From GCA-958296115 sp965222445 (GTDB lineage Bacteria > Chloroflexota > Dehalococcoidia > Lucifugimonadales > CAJWER01): DNA of 64,000 nt. Shown here piece by piece: positions 51,356 through 59,301 of the stretch. The translations under genes were made by a program, and so were the position numbers. Below the pieces are notes generated by a model. It was not told the origin of the DNA and searched no databases. It saw only the letters and a list, made by a program, of their open reading frames with translations. Where the stretch lies: contig CBDCTY010000002.1 of the NCBI GenBank assembly GCA_965222445.1, forward strand, positions 2,046,001 to 2,110,000. The letters are read 5' to 3'. Every line of letters starts with the position of its first letter. The first letter of the stretch is position 1.

Positions 51356-53875
51356 ATGTACCGGATTCACATCATAAATCGGGCCTTGGGCCTGTTGGCG
51401 CTTGCCGCCATATTGGCGATGTTCTTGGTAGCATGCGGAGACGAGGAGGAGCCCACCGCGATGACTGCCGCGCTCGTTCCTACAGCAACGGCCACTCAGA
51501 CAGCGACCCCCACTGCCACGCCTACACCCACACCGACACCCGTTTCCACTGCGACGTCCACCGGTACGGTTGAGTCCACGCCCGTTCCTACAGCAACGGC
51601 CACTCAGACAGCGACCCCCACTGCCACGCCTACACCCACACCGACACCCGTTTCCACTGCGACGTCCACCGGTACGGTTGAGTCCACGCCCGTTCCTACA
51701 GCAACGGCCACTCAGACAGCGACCCCCACTGCCACGCCTACACCGCAGCCCACAGCTACTCAGACTGCAACTCCAACGGCCACGCCAATCTCGACCGCAA
51801 CTTCAGCGTCGGCGCGTGACCGAGATGGTGACGGTCTCATCGAAGTAGACAACCTGATGCAGCTTGATGCTATGCGGTGGGATCTGGACGGCGACGGCAT
51901 TTCTGACAATACCGACTATGCGGCCGCTTTCTCCGATGCCGACACCGGAATGTTGTGCTCTACCGCAAGTTGTGCGGGGTATGAGTTGACTGCCAAGCTG
52001 GACTTTGACACCAATGGGAACGGGGAAGCGGACGAGGGCGACGCCTATTGGAACGGCGGGGACGGGTGGGTACCGATCGGGGAAAGCAACGACTCCTTTG
52101 ATACCACCTTCGACGGCGGTGGCCACACAATTGCCAATCTTTTCATACGCAGGTCGCCAAATGTCGGTCTGTTCGGAGTTCTCGGTTTCGGAAGCACGGT
52201 CTCAGGCATTGGATTGGTGGACGCAAGCGTAGCGGCTTCCGGATTCGGAGCCGCAGGCGCGCTGGCTGGAATCGGCCGCGGTGTCATTGAGGACAGCTTT
52301 GCTGATGGCCTAGTTGCTGGTTGTGTCGACAACATCGGCGGACTGGTTGGCCTCAATGAAGGCAGCATTGCCAACAGCCGCTCCGCTGGCAACGTAGCTA
52401 GCGCTCGTAGATCCGGCGGCAGTGCATCTGGAGTGATCACCGATCTTGTCAACGACTTGGTTGGCTTCCCCCTGTTCGGCTCTGAAAGTCGTACCTGCTA
52501 TGCCAGTGGTGGTGGTCTGGTCGGGGAAAACAGCGGAACGATAGCCGGCAGCTATTCCACGAGTGTAGTGTCCGGATTCACGGACCACTTCGGTGGTCTG
52601 GCCGGTGTAAACTCCGGCAGTATCTCCGACAGTTACGCTGCGGGCAGCGTGACCGGCAAGGACTGTCCTGGCGAGTGCACTGCCGATGTTGGCGGGCTGG
52701 TGGGCGGCAACGAAATTGGCGGCGAGATCACCAATAGCTACGCTACCGGTGTCGTGTCGGGGGTAGGCGACAACTTCGGTGGTCTGGCCGGCGTGAACTC
52801 CGGCGTCGTCGCTGCCAGTTACGCCACGGGCAGTGTGTCCGGCAAGGGCTTTGCAAACTTTGGAAACGTTGGCGGGTTGGTGGGCGCAAACGAGATCGAG
52901 GGGAAGATCACCAATAGCTACGCTACCGGCGGCGTGTCGGGGCAAGGTGACAACTTCGGTGGTCTGGCCGGCGTGAACTCCGGTATCATTAGCGCCAGCT
53001 ACGCTACGGGCAGCGTGTCCGGCAGCGGCTTTGCTGACGTTGGCGGGCTGGTTGGGGACAACGAATTCGAAGGCAAGATCACCGCCAGCTACGCTACCGG
53101 CGGCGTATCGGGGCAAGCTGACAACTTTGGTGGTCTGGCCGGTGTGAACTCCGGCGTCATTGTCGCCAGTTACGCTACGGGCAGCGTGTCCGGCAACGGC
53201 TTTGCTGACGTTGGCGGGCTTGTGGGGGACAATCACTACACTGGTGTTGTCACTGCCGCCTACGCTGAGGGATCAGTGTCCGGCAGAGCCGACCGCTACG
53301 GCGGTCTGCTCGGATCGAACCAAGGCGTCGTAACAGTTTGCTTCTCCACGGGCGGAGTGCCGCAACGTGGAGGAGGGCTGATTGGATCGAACGGTAACTA
53401 TGGCGCCGTAGCCAGCTGCTACTGGGATACGGAGACCTCCGGTCAATCCGATAGCGCTGGAGGCGAGGGCAAGACCACCAGCGAGTTGCGATCGCCCACA
53501 GGGTACGCGGGCGCTTACGCCGACTGGAACGTGGACCTGGACGGCGACGGATCACGTGACGACCCGTGGAGCTTCGGCTCGGCGGCCGAATATCCCGTTC
53601 TCAACTTGGGGACTCTCGACATCGATCACAGTAATCTGAACGCCAGGCCCCCACTCGAACCCAAGTCGAACGCGGCATTGTGCTTAGCGGTAAGCAACGG
53701 ACAGCTTGGAGAGGTGAAGGCACAAATTGAAGCGGGCGTCGACGTAAACGACACATGCCAAACCACAACACTTTGGTACAACGGCCTTACTCCGCTCGCC
53801 ATCGCAAAGGAACGCGGACGGACCGAAATCGAAGCGATCCTGATTGAAGCGGGGGCGGTCGACGCGGAGAGCTAG
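51356..53875 (+). CDS. GLUG-repeat / ankyrin lipoprotein between IS66 copies
   Basis: This 839-residue protein starts with a lipoprotein signal (ALGLLALAAILAMFLVAC) and a Thr/Pro linker made of 36-residue tandem repeats (VPTATATQTATPTATPT). A calcium-type DRDGDGLIEVDNLMQLDAMRWDLDGDG segment follows. Many GLUG motifs (GGLVGxNxGxIxxSYATGxVSG) cover about residues 290-700. It ends with an ankyrin-like region (ALCLAVSNGQLGEVKAQIEAGVDVND ... GLTPLAIAKERGRTEIEAILIEAG). ATG 51356 has GGGGAGG seven bases upstream. It is exported and probably surface-anchored. Its middle is related to the protein at 62353-64000. Confidence 0.87.
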   Translation: MYRIHIINRALGLLALAAILAMFLVACGDEEEPTAMTAALVPTATATQTATPTATPTPTPTPVSTATSTGTVESTPVPTATATQTATPTATPTPTPTPVSTATSTGTVESTPVPTATATQTATPTATPTPQPTATQTATPTATPISTATSASARDRDGDGLIEVDNLMQLDAMRWDLDGDGISDNTDYAAAFSDADTGMLCSTASCAGYELTAKLDFDTNGNGEADEGDAYWNGGDGWVPIGESNDSFDTTFDGGGHTIANLFIRRSPNVGLFGVLGFGSTVSGIGLVDASVAASGFGAAGALAGIGRGVIEDSFADGLVAGCVDNIGGLVGLNEGSIANSRSAGNVASARRSGGSASGVITDLVNDLVGFPLFGSESRTCYASGGGLVGENSGTIAGSYSTSVVSGFTDHFGGLAGVNSGSISDSYAAGSVTGKDCPGECTADVGGLVGGNEIGGEITNSYATGVVSGVGDNFGGLAGVNSGVVAASYATGSVSGKGFANFGNVGGLVGANEIEGKITNSYATGGVSGQGDNFGGLAGVNSGIISASYATGSVSGSGFADVGGLVGDNEFEGKITASYATGGVSGQADNFGGLAGVNSGVIVASYATGSVSGNGFADVGGLVGDNHYTGVVTAAYAEGSVSGRADRYGGLLGSNQGVVTVCFSTGGVPQRGGGLIGSNGNYGAVASCYWDTETSGQSDSAGGEGKTTSELRSPTGYAGAYADWNVDLDGDGSRDDPWSFGSAAEYPVLNLGTLDIDHSNLNARPPLEPKSNAALCLAVSNGQLGEVKAQIEAGVDVNDTCQTTTLWYNGLTPLAIAKERGRTEIEAILIEAGAVDAES
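51476..51770 (+). repeat. 108-bp in-frame tandem repeats coding a Thr/Pro linker
   Basis: GTTCCTACAGCAACGGCC recurs at 51476, 51584 and 51692, a 108-base (36-residue) period. Two full copies and one partial third are nearly identical in DNA, so copy number is likely to vary by recombination. Confidence 0.85.
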
Positions 53876-53980
53876 GCCCGGAGCAAGGGGCTGTAGCCCG
53901 CAACCATGTCCCTTTTCTATTGGGGGTTCACCCTGGAACAGGAAAGGGAGGAGGAGTTGATCGGCGCGGGCCGCAGAGTC

Positions 53981-55516
53981 GTAATTGATTAGCGGGGTCG
54001 GTGTCATGGTATCACATGGGTGTTGCGGAAGGCTGGGTAAGTTCTTATACTCTGGCTATGTGCAAGGCGGATTCTGAGCACGACGAACTGATGGCACTGG
54101 TCGAGGGGCTGCAAGGACAGGTCGCGCTGCATCAGAAGCGAATTGCCGAATTGAAGTCGGCCAACGAAGAGTTGCATAAGGAACTCGCCGAGGCCAAGCG
54201 AGCGGGAAAGCGACAGGCTGCGCCGTTCTCCAAGGGCAGGCGCAGCAGCAAGCCCAAGCGTCCTGGCCGCAAGCCGGGTACGGGGCAGTTCATCTACCGC
54301 AAGCCGCCGTCTGCCGATGAGGTGACCGAGCCGGTTGTAGCAGTGCCAGTGTTGGGGGACACCTGCCCCGGATGTGGAGGCGTCCTCGAACATGAGGGAG
54401 TGCGGCTTGCCTACGTGACCGACCTTCTGCCGGTCCCACGTCCCCAGGTAACGGCGTATCGTGTGCAGGTATGCCGGTGCCGGTCGTGCGGCAAGGCTGT
54501 GCGAGGGCGTCATCCCGACATAGCGCCGGACCAGCACGGGGCCAGCGCCCACCGAATAGGGAAGCGGCTGATGGCGGCGGCCCACGTGCTCCACTATGGG
54601 GTGGGCGTTCCGGTACGGAAGGTTCCTGCCGTTCTCAGAGCGCTGACTGGTGTGAGAGTGAGCCAGGGAGCGATCAGCCAGGACGCGCTGCGTCGTGCCA
54701 AGGGTGCGGTGGGTGATGCCTACCGCAAGTTGCGGACATCGGTGCGGGCCAGTCCGTTCGTCCACACCGACGACACGGGCTGGCGAGTGGGAGGCGAGCG
54801 AGCGTTTCTGATGGCGTTCGAGACGGATGAGGCTGCGGTGTATCAAGTCCGTGCTCGTCACCGGAACGAAGAGGTGCGGGAGGTGGTCCCCTCGGACTAT
54901 GGAGGGGTGATGGTGACTGATCGAGGACGGAGCTACGACGCCCAGGCACTGTCCGAGATCAAGCAGCAGAAGTGTCTGGCGCACGTACTGCGCTCGGTCA
55001 GCGAGGTGGTTCAGACCAAGACAGGGAGAGGACGGAGCTTCGGCAAGAGTCTGAGCGCGCTTTTGCGAGAAGCGATGGACCTGTGGAGGGCATATCACCG
55101 AGGAGAGGCTGAGGACTTTGAAGTGCAGGCTGAACGGTTGAAGCGAGAGGTGAGCTATCATCTCCGCGACCGACCGATGACGGATGCGGACAGCTACAGG
55201 TTGCAGAACGAACTTGGCTGGCACGACGATCGTGGCAACCTGCTGCGATTTCTGGACGATCCGAACATTGAGCCGACCAACAACCGTGCTGAGCGAGCGC
55301 TCCGCCCGGCAGTGATCGCACGGAAGGTATCGCACTGCTCGAAGACGGTGGAGGGCGCCGATGCGTTCTCAGCCTTCACCAGCGTAATCAGGACGTTGGA
55401 ACGCAATGGAGGCGACCAGCCTGTCGTGGACCGGCTCTGCGCTGTGTTCAGCGGCCCTCCCGTTCACTCCCCTTCAGTCTGAACGTCTCTCTCCCTGCCA
55501 GCCGCTAATCAATTAC
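53981..55516 (+). mobile_element. Complete IS66-family insertion sequence
   Basis: The element is 1536 bp with perfect 15-base inverted ends GTAATTGATTAGCGG (53981-53995; inverse 55502-55516). It carries a single transposase gene and no tnpA/tnpB accessory genes. Flanking 8-mers differ (GCAGAGTC and GCCACATG), so the original duplication is lost or was never formed by simple insertion. Confidence 0.92.
54058..55482 (+). CDS. IS66-family transposase TnpC
   Basis: This 474-residue protein starts with a leucine-zipper-like coil (HDELMALVEGLQGQVALHQKRIAELKSANEEL), a basic linker, the zinc finger (CPGCGGVLEHEG ... CRCRSCGK), and the DDE core: Asp in VHTDDTGWRVGGERA, Asp in VMVTDRGRSYDAQ and Glu in PTNNRAERALRPAV. 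It ends SAFTSVIRTLERNG. All catalytic blocks are present, so it may be active. ATG 54058 lies six bases after TATACT (54046-54051), with no SD. A GTG at 54001 extends the frame. Confidence 0.92.
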   Translation: MCKADSEHDELMALVEGLQGQVALHQKRIAELKSANEELHKELAEAKRAGKRQAAPFSKGRRSSKPKRPGRKPGTGQFIYRKPPSADEVTEPVVAVPVLGDTCPGCGGVLEHEGVRLAYVTDLLPVPRPQVTAYRVQVCRCRSCGKAVRGRHPDIAPDQHGASAHRIGKRLMAAAHVLHYGVGVPVRKVPAVLRALTGVRVSQGAISQDALRRAKGAVGDAYRKLRTSVRASPFVHTDDTGWRVGGERAFLMAFETDEAAVYQVRARHRNEEVREVVPSDYGGVMVTDRGRSYDAQALSEIKQQKCLAHVLRSVSEVVQTKTGRGRSFGKSLSALLREAMDLWRAYHRGEAEDFEVQAERLKREVSYHLRDRPMTDADSYRLQNELGWHDDRGNLLRFLDDPNIEPTNNRAERALRPAVIARKVSHCSKTVEGADAFSAFTSVIRTLERNGGDQPVVDRLCAVFSGPPVHSPSV

Positions 55517-55521
55517 GCCAC

Positions 55522-56925
55522 ATGAACAAGAGCACCTGCGACATCCTCATTCACAACGGCCAGATCATCACCATGGACTCGGAGCGCCGGATCTACCGTC
55601 CGGGCGCGGTGGCGGTCACCGGTTCGCGCATCGTGGAGGTTGGCGCAGACGCCGATCTGCGGCGCCGCTTCGATGCGAGGGAGACGATCGATGCCGGAGG
55701 AGGCATCGTGCACCCTGGCTTCATCGATGCCCACAACCATATTGTGCACACCTCCTGTCGGGGGGTCGGCAACCTCCGCGGCGCGGGCCCGTCGCCCGTC
55801 AACTTCGCGGACTGGAAGGCGGGAGTCACCGATGACGACGAAGCTGCGGCCACCGCCATGGCCGGTCTCGAGATGCTGCGAAGCGGCTTTACGATGTTCA
55901 TCGAGCCAGGCTCGCTTTTCTCGACCGAGGCGGGAGCGGATGCGGTCGAGCGGGTGGGCCTGAGGGCCCTCTTCGCCCCGCTCTATCTCTGGGACAGGCG
56001 CGAGTGCTTCGAAGCGGTACCCTCGCTCGAGAGTCCAAGCCTGATGGCTCGCGCGCCCATCGACCGCGACCGGTCATTGGCGCAGTTGGACGTGGAGCTT
56101 CATCGCAACGGGGACCCCGAAGCGCTGGTCCGCGGGTACGTCTTCATCTACGGCGTGGGGACCGCCTCGCCCGAGCTGTTGCAGGCCGCTCACGCATGTG
56201 CCCGCGACAACGACGTGCCTCTGCACCTGCACGCCGGCTACGTGCCCAGGGAGGCCGAGATCTACCGCGCCATGACCGGCTCCAGCCAGCTTGTCCACCT
56301 GCGGGACCTGGGCGTCCTCGATGAGCACACCGTCATCGTCCACGCGAACGTGCTGGACGAGGCCGAGGAGGCCGCGGTCCGCGAGACCGGCTGCCAGGTC
56401 GTATGGTGCCCTGCTGCCTTCTTCTCCCTCGGAATCGGACGAAGCGCCAGCTTCAGGATGGCGGAGCGGTATCGCCAGGGGACCCGCGTCTCGCTGGGCA
56501 CCGACGGCGCATTCGCCTGCACGCCGGGCGAGATCATGCTGGCGGCGCACTACGCGTCTCAGACCTACGAGGACCCCCTCTCACCTGGAGCGCTGCTCGA
56601 AATGCAGACAGTCAATGCGGCCGCGGCCGCCGGACTGGACGCGGAGCTGGGAAGCCTGGAGTCCGGCAAGCGCGCGGACGTCGTGGTGAGGTCCACGCGA
56701 GCCTCCGAAGCCTACCCCGCCAACAACCCACTTCACCTGCTCGCGCTAACGATGGGGACCGGAAGCGTCGACACGGTCCTTGTCAACGGCGAGGTAGTCT
56801 TCACCGGAGGACACTCGACCCGGGTGGACGAGCCCAAGGTCTACCGTACCGTCTCCGATTCGGTCGTCGAGCGAGCGAAGCGGCTCGACATCGACCTCAA
56901 CCCCGAGTGGCCGATCGTAAACTGA
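55522..56925 (+). CDS. Amidohydrolase (TrzN/SsnA/MtaD-like cytosine-deaminase family)
   Basis: This 467-residue metal-dependent hydrolase has HPGFIDAHNHIVH (first metal ligands), LHLHAGY, VIVHANVLDE and GTDGAFACTPGEI (metal Asp). Relatives deaminate S-adenosylhomocysteine, guanine or triazines; the substrate here is unknown. ATG 55522 lies five bases after the IS66 end without an SD, so the IS has replaced its native leader or it depends on the IS. The family B MITE begins at its stop codon. Confidence 0.88.
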   Translation: MNKSTCDILIHNGQIITMDSERRIYRPGAVAVTGSRIVEVGADADLRRRFDARETIDAGGGIVHPGFIDAHNHIVHTSCRGVGNLRGAGPSPVNFADWKAGVTDDDEAAATAMAGLEMLRSGFTMFIEPGSLFSTEAGADAVERVGLRALFAPLYLWDRRECFEAVPSLESPSLMARAPIDRDRSLAQLDVELHRNGDPEALVRGYVFIYGVGTASPELLQAAHACARDNDVPLHLHAGYVPREAEIYRAMTGSSQLVHLRDLGVLDEHTVIVHANVLDEAEEAAVRETGCQVVWCPAAFFSLGIGRSASFRMAERYRQGTRVSLGTDGAFACTPGEIMLAAHYASQTYEDPLSPGALLEMQTVNAAAAAGLDAELGSLESGKRADVVVRSTRASEAYPANNPLHLLALTMGTGSVDTVLVNGEVVFTGGHSTRVDEPKVYRTVSDSVVERAKRLDIDLNPEWPIVN

Positions 56926-57026
56926 TACCAATTCATTTTGAGCGCACCGTAGAGCCGTCATTCCCGCGAAGGCGGGAATCCACTCCGTGGCCACACATAT
57001 ACGGCGGCATCACGGTGACTTGGTAT
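56925..57026. mobile_element. MITE family B, copy 6 (102 bp)
   Basis: ATACCAATTCA and TGACTTGGTAT ends; the first A is the last base of the amidohydrolase stop codon. Core REP hairpin TTCCCGC-GAAG-GCGGGAA. Confidence 0.8.
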
Positions 57027-57565
57027 GATATACGCACCTGAAGGTGTACGACCCCATTGTGATCGCTGCTCCTGGTCGATGTGGTGCTCCTCGCTGCATC
57101 GCCCCTGAAGAATGAGGCCTCCCGATGGATGGACTCGAAAGTTACGCTCACTTATCCCCTACGAGGCACGGTCATTGCGAAGGCCACCCAACCGGACAAA
57201 ATCGAGAACCTTCATTCGACGGACACAATAGACACGGAAACCTGAGGTACTCGTGGGCGGCCGGCTTGGGTCCATTCAAGCCAGGTCGGATTGCTAGACA
57301 GTAGCGTGCCCGCGACAGCCTGCTGGAGAGGGTGGGGCCTCTGGGAATGAGAGTGGCGCGCACTCGAGGGTGACGAACCTAGTTTGACCTTCTGGAGTTG
57401 AGCTAGATGAGCCGGGGACGGACAAGTGGTCTCTCTCATGACTGGTTCGATCCCTGTCAGTTCGGTAAGAGTGAGCCACGTGGATGGTAGTATTCTGCGG
57501 CTCTTGCGCTTACTTCATAGGGAGAGGCGTTTTTCTTATCGCCTTTCGTAAGATAGGAAACTGCG
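57027..57565. other. 540-base stretch without a gene
   Basis: No open frame here has a ribosome-binding site or family resemblance. The end of the stretch (about 57510-57550) is T-rich (TTTTTCTTATCGCC) and may hold the promoter for the small-gene cluster. Possible decayed coding or RNA remnants cannot be resolved. Confidence 0.5.
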
Positions 57566-57868
57566 ATGACAGTCCACCGGGCCAAAGAGGAGACGGCCCG
57601 CCTCGGCGACGAGATATGCGAGCGGGACATCCGGCGGCAGGTGGAGACCGACCATCATGGGGAAGTCATTGCCATAGACGTGGACAGCGGTGACTACGCC
57701 GTTGCCGACACCGCTAGTGTCGCGGCGAATCGTCTGCGGGAGCAGCGCCCGGACGCCGGTGTCTGGTTGATGCGGGTCGGGCATCGGGCGCTGCGGCATA
57801 TTCGGGGCCTGAGAGTTGGCCCAGAGGCGATCCTCGCAGATGGACCTGCGGTTCTACATAGACCCTGA
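57566..57868 (+). CDS. Small protein, paralogue A of a toxin-antitoxin-like cluster
   Basis: This 100-residue protein has a conserved core: KEETARLGDEICERDIRRQVETDHHGEVIAIDVDSGDYAVADT, then LREQRPDAGVWLMRVGHRALRHI. It is paralogous to the protein at 58464-58778. Relatives typically precede small retropepsin-like proteins. AGGA lies seven bases before the ATG. Its end overlaps the DUF4258-like gene by 29 bases. Function unknown; an antitoxin-like role is inference. Confidence 0.7.
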   Translation: MTVHRAKEETARLGDEICERDIRRQVETDHHGEVIAIDVDSGDYAVADTASVAANRLREQRPDAGVWLMRVGHRALRHIRGLRVGPEAILADGPAVLHRP

Positions 57869-58132
57869 GACGGGCGCCCCTCATATACATGGACATGGTG
57901 TGCTTGATTACGAAGTCGAGGATGTTCTGGAGTCGCGTGGGGAAGTGGGTAAGACATACCCGGGCGAGGAGATTCCCGCATCGCCATCGGACAGACTGGC
58001 GGAGGGCGGTATCTCGTGGTGGTCTATAAGCACGATCCACAGTCGGACAGCGTCTTTGTCATCACTGCCTACCAGCTAACCGATAATGCCCTCGCCGCTT
58101 ACCGGCGGCGGATGAGAAGGAGAAACAGATGA
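57840..58132 (+). pseudogene. DUF4258-like (RelE-type toxin-like) gene with a frameshift
   Basis: The start MDLRFYIDPETGAPHIHGHGVLDYEVEDVLESRGE resembles DUF4258-type small proteins. After GEEIP the frame drifts and stops at 58079. The next frame supplies the natural ending (SRIAIGQTGGGRYLVVVYKHDPQSDSVFVITAYQL ... AAYRRRMRRRNR) and stops at 58132, overlapping the following ATG (ATGA). A single-base change at GAGGAGATT (about 57966-57976) explains it. Either an inactivated toxin or a frameshifting site. Confidence 0.75.
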
Positions 58133-58359
58133 GCAACGCGACGAACAAGTTCCCACACGGCTGGGACGAAGGACACGTCCGCGGCATCATCGAACACTAC
58201 GATTCGCTGACCGACGACGAGTGGGCAACTGAGATTGAGGCGGCGTTTAAGGACACGTCCCACACGGCGATGGTGATTCCGAACGAATTGGTCCCCGCCG
58301 TCGGGGCGCTCCTCTCGGCGTCCCCCAATCCCGCGCCTACGTCCCCGGCGGGTCAGTGA
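58129..58359 (+). CDS. Small protein, likely antitoxin partner of the DUF4258-like gene
   Basis: This 76-residue acidic protein (FPHGWDEGHVRGIIEHYDSLTDDEWATEIEAAFKDTSHTAMVIPNELVPAVGALL) resembles proteins that follow DUF4258 genes, with the HYDSLTDDE segment common to them. Its ATG overlaps the natural end of the frameshifted gene by four bases. The arrangement implies that the two were translated as a pair. An antitoxin role is inferred. Confidence 0.65.
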   Translation: MSNATNKFPHGWDEGHVRGIIEHYDSLTDDEWATEIEAAFKDTSHTAMVIPNELVPAVGALLSASPNPAPTSPAGQ

Positions 58360-58418
58360 AGGCAACATGTTCAACCTTGTGGCCCGCATGACCCCCACGC
58401 CGTCCCGCCGCAATAGAG

Positions 58419-58424
58419 TATAAT
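58419..58424 (+). promoter_or_regulatory. TATAAT box upstream of paralogue B
   Basis: TATAAT (58419-58424) lies about 40 bases before ATG 58464. No clear -35 is visible at the right distance. An 18-codon frame MFNLVARMT (58367) ends at it. Confidence 0.35.
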
Positions 58425-58463
58425 GCACCGCGTAGAAGTACGCCTTTGAAAGGGGGACGCATC

Positions 58464-58778
58464 ATGCACAACCCTGAAACCGCCAAGGCCACGCAATCAA
58501 CCAGCCCCGCCGCGCCAACCCGCCCGAAAGAGGAGACGGCCCGCCTCGGCACGCAGATATACCGGAGGGACATCCTGCCGCGTCTCGATGAAACGCGGCA
58601 CGGAGAATACGTCGCCATCGACGTGGACAGCGGCAGCTACGTCATTGCCGACACCCGCCTAGCCGCGGCGGAGCGTCTCTTGGCCCAAAATCGGGACGCC
58701 TGCGTCTGGCTCGAGCGGGTCGGTCACCGGGCGGTGGTGAGCATTGGCGGCGGTTCCACCCTGGAGGGGTACCCGTAG
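58464..58778 (+). CDS. Small protein, paralogue B of the 57566 gene
   Basis: This 104-residue protein repeats the paralogue A core (KEETARLGTQIYRRDILPRLDETRHGEYVAIDVDSGSYVIADT; RDACVWLERVGHRAVVSIGG). ATG 58464 has AAAGGGGG upstream. It is followed after ten bases by the retropepsin-like gene, the usual pairing in genomes I know. Function unknown. Confidence 0.72.
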   Translation: MHNPETAKATQSTSPAAPTRPKEETARLGTQIYRRDILPRLDETRHGEYVAIDVDSGSYVIADTRLAAAERLLAQNRDACVWLERVGHRAVVSIGGGSTLEGYP

Positions 58779-58788
58779 GAATGCGCCA

Positions 58789-59163
58789 GTGATTGAGGGA
58801 ACAGTGAATGCTGCACGCGAAGCCGTAGTGCGTCTTACTCTCCAAGGCCCCACGGGACAGGAACGGGAGGTCGAAGCGGTGATAGACACCGGGTACACCG
58901 GTTTTCTGACAACACCGCCGACGCTGGTCTCCGAGTTGGGCTTGGCCTATCGGGGCCGGAACTATGCGGCCCTGGCCGACGGCAGTGAGGTCGCCTTCGA
59001 CTTCTATGCGCTCACCGTCCTTTGGGACGGACAGTCGCGACACGTTGATACCGACGCCCTCGGAGACGCCACCCCCCTCGTAGGCATGCTTCTCCTCGAT
59101 AGCCACGACCTGAGCATCCAGGTTAGGACCGGCGGCCGCGTCGTCATACAGGCCGGAGCGTAG
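58789..59163 (+). CDS. Retropepsin-like aspartyl protease (clan AA)
   Basis: This protein of about 124 residues has the retropepsin motif VEAVIDTGYTGFLTTPP (Asp-Thr-Gly) and a second hydrophobic-Gly segment (PLVGMLLLDSHDLSIQV). As a single lobe it would act as a dimer. No membrane segment is seen. GTG 58789 or 58804 are the likely starts. It forms a pair with paralogue B; whether it cleaves B is untested. Confidence 0.82.
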   Translation: MIEGTVNAAREAVVRLTLQGPTGQEREVEAVIDTGYTGFLTTPPTLVSELGLAYRGRNYAALADGSEVAFDFYALTVLWDGQSRHVDTDALGDATPLVGMLLLDSHDLSIQVRTGGRVVIQAGA

Positions 59164-59214
59164 TCGAGGACCGCGGGCGCGCCGCTATCGAACGAAAGGG
59201 GTAACCGCAGTATC

Positions 59215-59301
59215 ATGTTCAACCCTGTAACCCGCATGACCGCCCTCCGCGCCCTGCTACCCCCCCCCCCCCCCCGCCCCCGAACAGGAGTTCTAAAATG
59301 A
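59215..59301 (+). other. Short leader frame with a 16-C homopolymer tract
   Basis: ATG 59215 starts a 28-codon frame (MFNPVTRMTALRALLPPPPP...) that ends ATGA-overlapping the giant gene's ATG. It contains 16 consecutive C (59260-59275). One more or two fewer C would fuse this frame to the giant gene. A related leader, MFNLVARMT, occurs at 58367. Confidence 0.55.

Noticed and set aside
50057..55335. Long open frames antisense to both IS66 transposases (333 and 443 codons)
   Set aside because: Shadows of conserved transposase sequence; their similarity merely reflects that the IS copies are homologous.
57420..57480. tRNA-like GGTTCGATCC stretch
   Set aside because: The T-arm-like hairpin is not followed by an acceptor stem, and no anticodon or D arm can be folded at the right spacing.
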